The position numbers were made by a program, and so were the translations under genes. Positions 62,638-64,000 of a stretch of 64,000 nt of DNA are shown one piece after another. Each line of letters begins with the position of its first letter. The stretch's first letter is position 1. The DNA lies in NCBI GenBank assembly GCA_014654265.1, contig JACWDI010000002.1, forward strand, positions 1 through 64,000, in the 5' to 3' direction. The notes under the pieces were generated by a model, which did no database searches, was not told where the DNA came from, and was given only the letters and a program-made list of their open reading frames with translations. The stretch comes from Pelagibacterales bacterium SAG-MED11. Its GTDB lineage: Bacteria > Pseudomonadota > Alphaproteobacteria > Pelagibacterales > Pelagibacteraceae.

Positions 62638-64000
62638 TATTTATTTTCAATAATTGAAAGTTTATAAAATTTTGAAATGTTTTACATAACATATTAATAA
62701 GTTCCAATCTGTTTTTTCGTAAAGTTTCATTTTCTTCATTAACTTTGACATTGTCAAAAAATTCGAAAATATCTTTCTTTGCACCTGCCAAAATCGTTAA
62801 TGATTGTTCATAGTTTTCATCGTTATTAATATTTGAATAGTATTTTTTAATCTCATTAATCTTTTTATATAAATTTTTCTCAATATCTGTTTTAAAAATA
62901 CCAGGATCAGTTGTATTGGTCATTTCTATTTCACTATTTTTCAATTCATTATCTAATATATTTGATGCTCTTTTATAACTTGAGATAATATCTATTCCTT
63001 GTTGGTTATTAATAATCTTATTTAGTCGGTTCGCTTTTTCATAAGATGAGAATAAATTATTTAGTGAAAAAGAAGAGATAGTAGCTTCAATTATGTCAAG
63101 ACGGATTTTTTTTTCTTTCATGTAATATCTAAATCTATCTTTTAAAAAATTATGTAACTCTTTCTGTAAATTTTGATTATTTAAATTATAACCTTGTTCT
63201 TGATATAAACTTGTAGAATAACTTAATAGATCATTTACTTTAAAATTTTTTTTATTTTCAATTATTGTTCTAATAATACCAAGCGCAGTGCGTCTTAATG
63301 CAAATGGATCTTTTGAACTTGTAGGTTTTTCGTTAATTCCAAAAAAACCAACTAAAGTGTCTATTTTATCTGAAACAGATAAAGCAACACTAAAAGGTTT
63401 TTTGGGAGTTTGAGTATCCAAACCAATTGGTAAATATTGTTCAGTTATTGCTAATGAAACATCTCTATCAAAACCTTGGTGTAAGGCAAAATATCCACCC
63501 ATAATTCCTTGAAGCTCAGGAAATTCTCCGACTAAATTGGAAGTTAAATCTGTTTTACAAATTGAAGCTGACAATTCTACTTTTTCTTTACTAATCAACA
63601 ACTCATCAGAAATAATTCCACCCAATTTTCTCAATCGTTGAACTTTGTCAAAATATGTTCCTAATCCTTTGAAAAAATTCATTAATTTTAATTCAGAAAT
63701 TTTTTTAACTAAATTTTGAGTTTTATCTTTATTCCAAAAAAATTCTGCATCACTAAGCCTTGCCTCAATAACTCTTTCATTTCCAATCTTTATCAGTCCT
63801 TTTTGATCTTTTTTGTTTGAGACAATTAAAAATTCATTTGTAATCACACCATTATTATCAAAGGTTGGAAAGTATTTTTGATGAGATTGCATAGTTAAAG
63901 TTAAAATCTCTTTTGGAATAGATAAAAATCTTTTATTAAAGCTACACAATAAAACATTTGGGTTATCTACTATATTTATTACTTCATCAAATAATTTTGG
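62630..64000 (-). CDS. glyS: Glycyl-tRNA synthetase beta subunit (partial, runs off window edge)
   Basis: PKEILTLTMQSHQKYFPTFD, ARLSDAEFFWNKD, KPTSSKDPFALRRTALGIIR; frame open to base 64000 (PKLFDEVINIVDNPNVLLCSFNK). Confidence 0.95.
   Translation of the reverse strand, partial: PKLFDEVINIVDNPNVLLCSFNKRFLSIPKEILTLTMQSHQKYFPTFDNNGVITNEFLIVSNKKDQKGLIKIGNERVIEARLSDAEFFWNKDKTQNLVKKISELKLMNFFKGLGTYFDKVQRLRKLGGIISDELLISKEKVELSASICKTDLTSNLVGEFPELQGIMGGYFALHQGFDRDVSLAITEQYLPIGLDTQTPKKPFSVALSVSDKIDTLVGFFGINEKPTSSKDPFALRRTALGIIRTIIENKKNFKVNDLLSYSTSLYQEQGYNLNNQNLQKELHNFLKDRFRYYMKEKKIRLDIIEATISSFSLNNLFSSYEKANRLNKIINNQQGIDIISSYKRASNILDNELKNSEIEMTNTTDPGIFKTDIEKNLYKKINEIKKYYSNINNDENYEQSLTILAGAKKDIFEFFDNVKVNEENETLRKNRLELINMLCKTFQNFINFQLLKINNE

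Overview
AT-rich, densely packed alphaproteobacterial chromosome segment. Gene content, gene order and a permuted two-piece tmRNA suggest Pelagibacterales/SAR11 (inference, no search run). Main blocks, left to right: acnA start (partial); arginine/polyamine-type catabolic genes (ArgE-like, ALDH, agmatinase family); a HAD-first FadN-like multifunctional enzyme; a Pot-type spermidine/putrescine-like ABC transporter; ectoine-hydrolase-like and EutA-like genes; an uncharacterised LLM-oxidoreductase / DUF1185 / alpha-beta hydrolase / ALDH cassette; a ~13 kb minus-strand run with two branched-chain-amino-acid-type ABC systems, AzlCD, a CsiD/GlaH-like dioxygenase, a divergent ProC and two nested secreted proteins; small redox/amino-acid genes; rodA-mrdA-mreDCB; leuA/ilvC/ilvH/ilvI; miaA; degP-DUF2065-hflC-hflK; mrp; thyX; ssrA; ppdK; glyS (partial). 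No CRISPR, prophage, transposase, rRNA or ordinary tRNA gene was seen. The observations most worth a second look are: (1) a duplicated livH 3' tail forming a 23-codon mini-ORF beside a secreted esterase-like gene inserted in a liv operon; (2) a 23-aa membrane microprotein ORF 4 nt after livM; (3) hairpin leaders before a lysE-type gene and before ilvI; (4) the LLM/DUF1185 cassette; (5) a Cys-motif/coiled-coil tail on MreC; (6) the two-piece tmRNA with predicted tag (A)ANESYAIAA; (7) promoter/terminator architecture isolating the solute-binding-protein genes.
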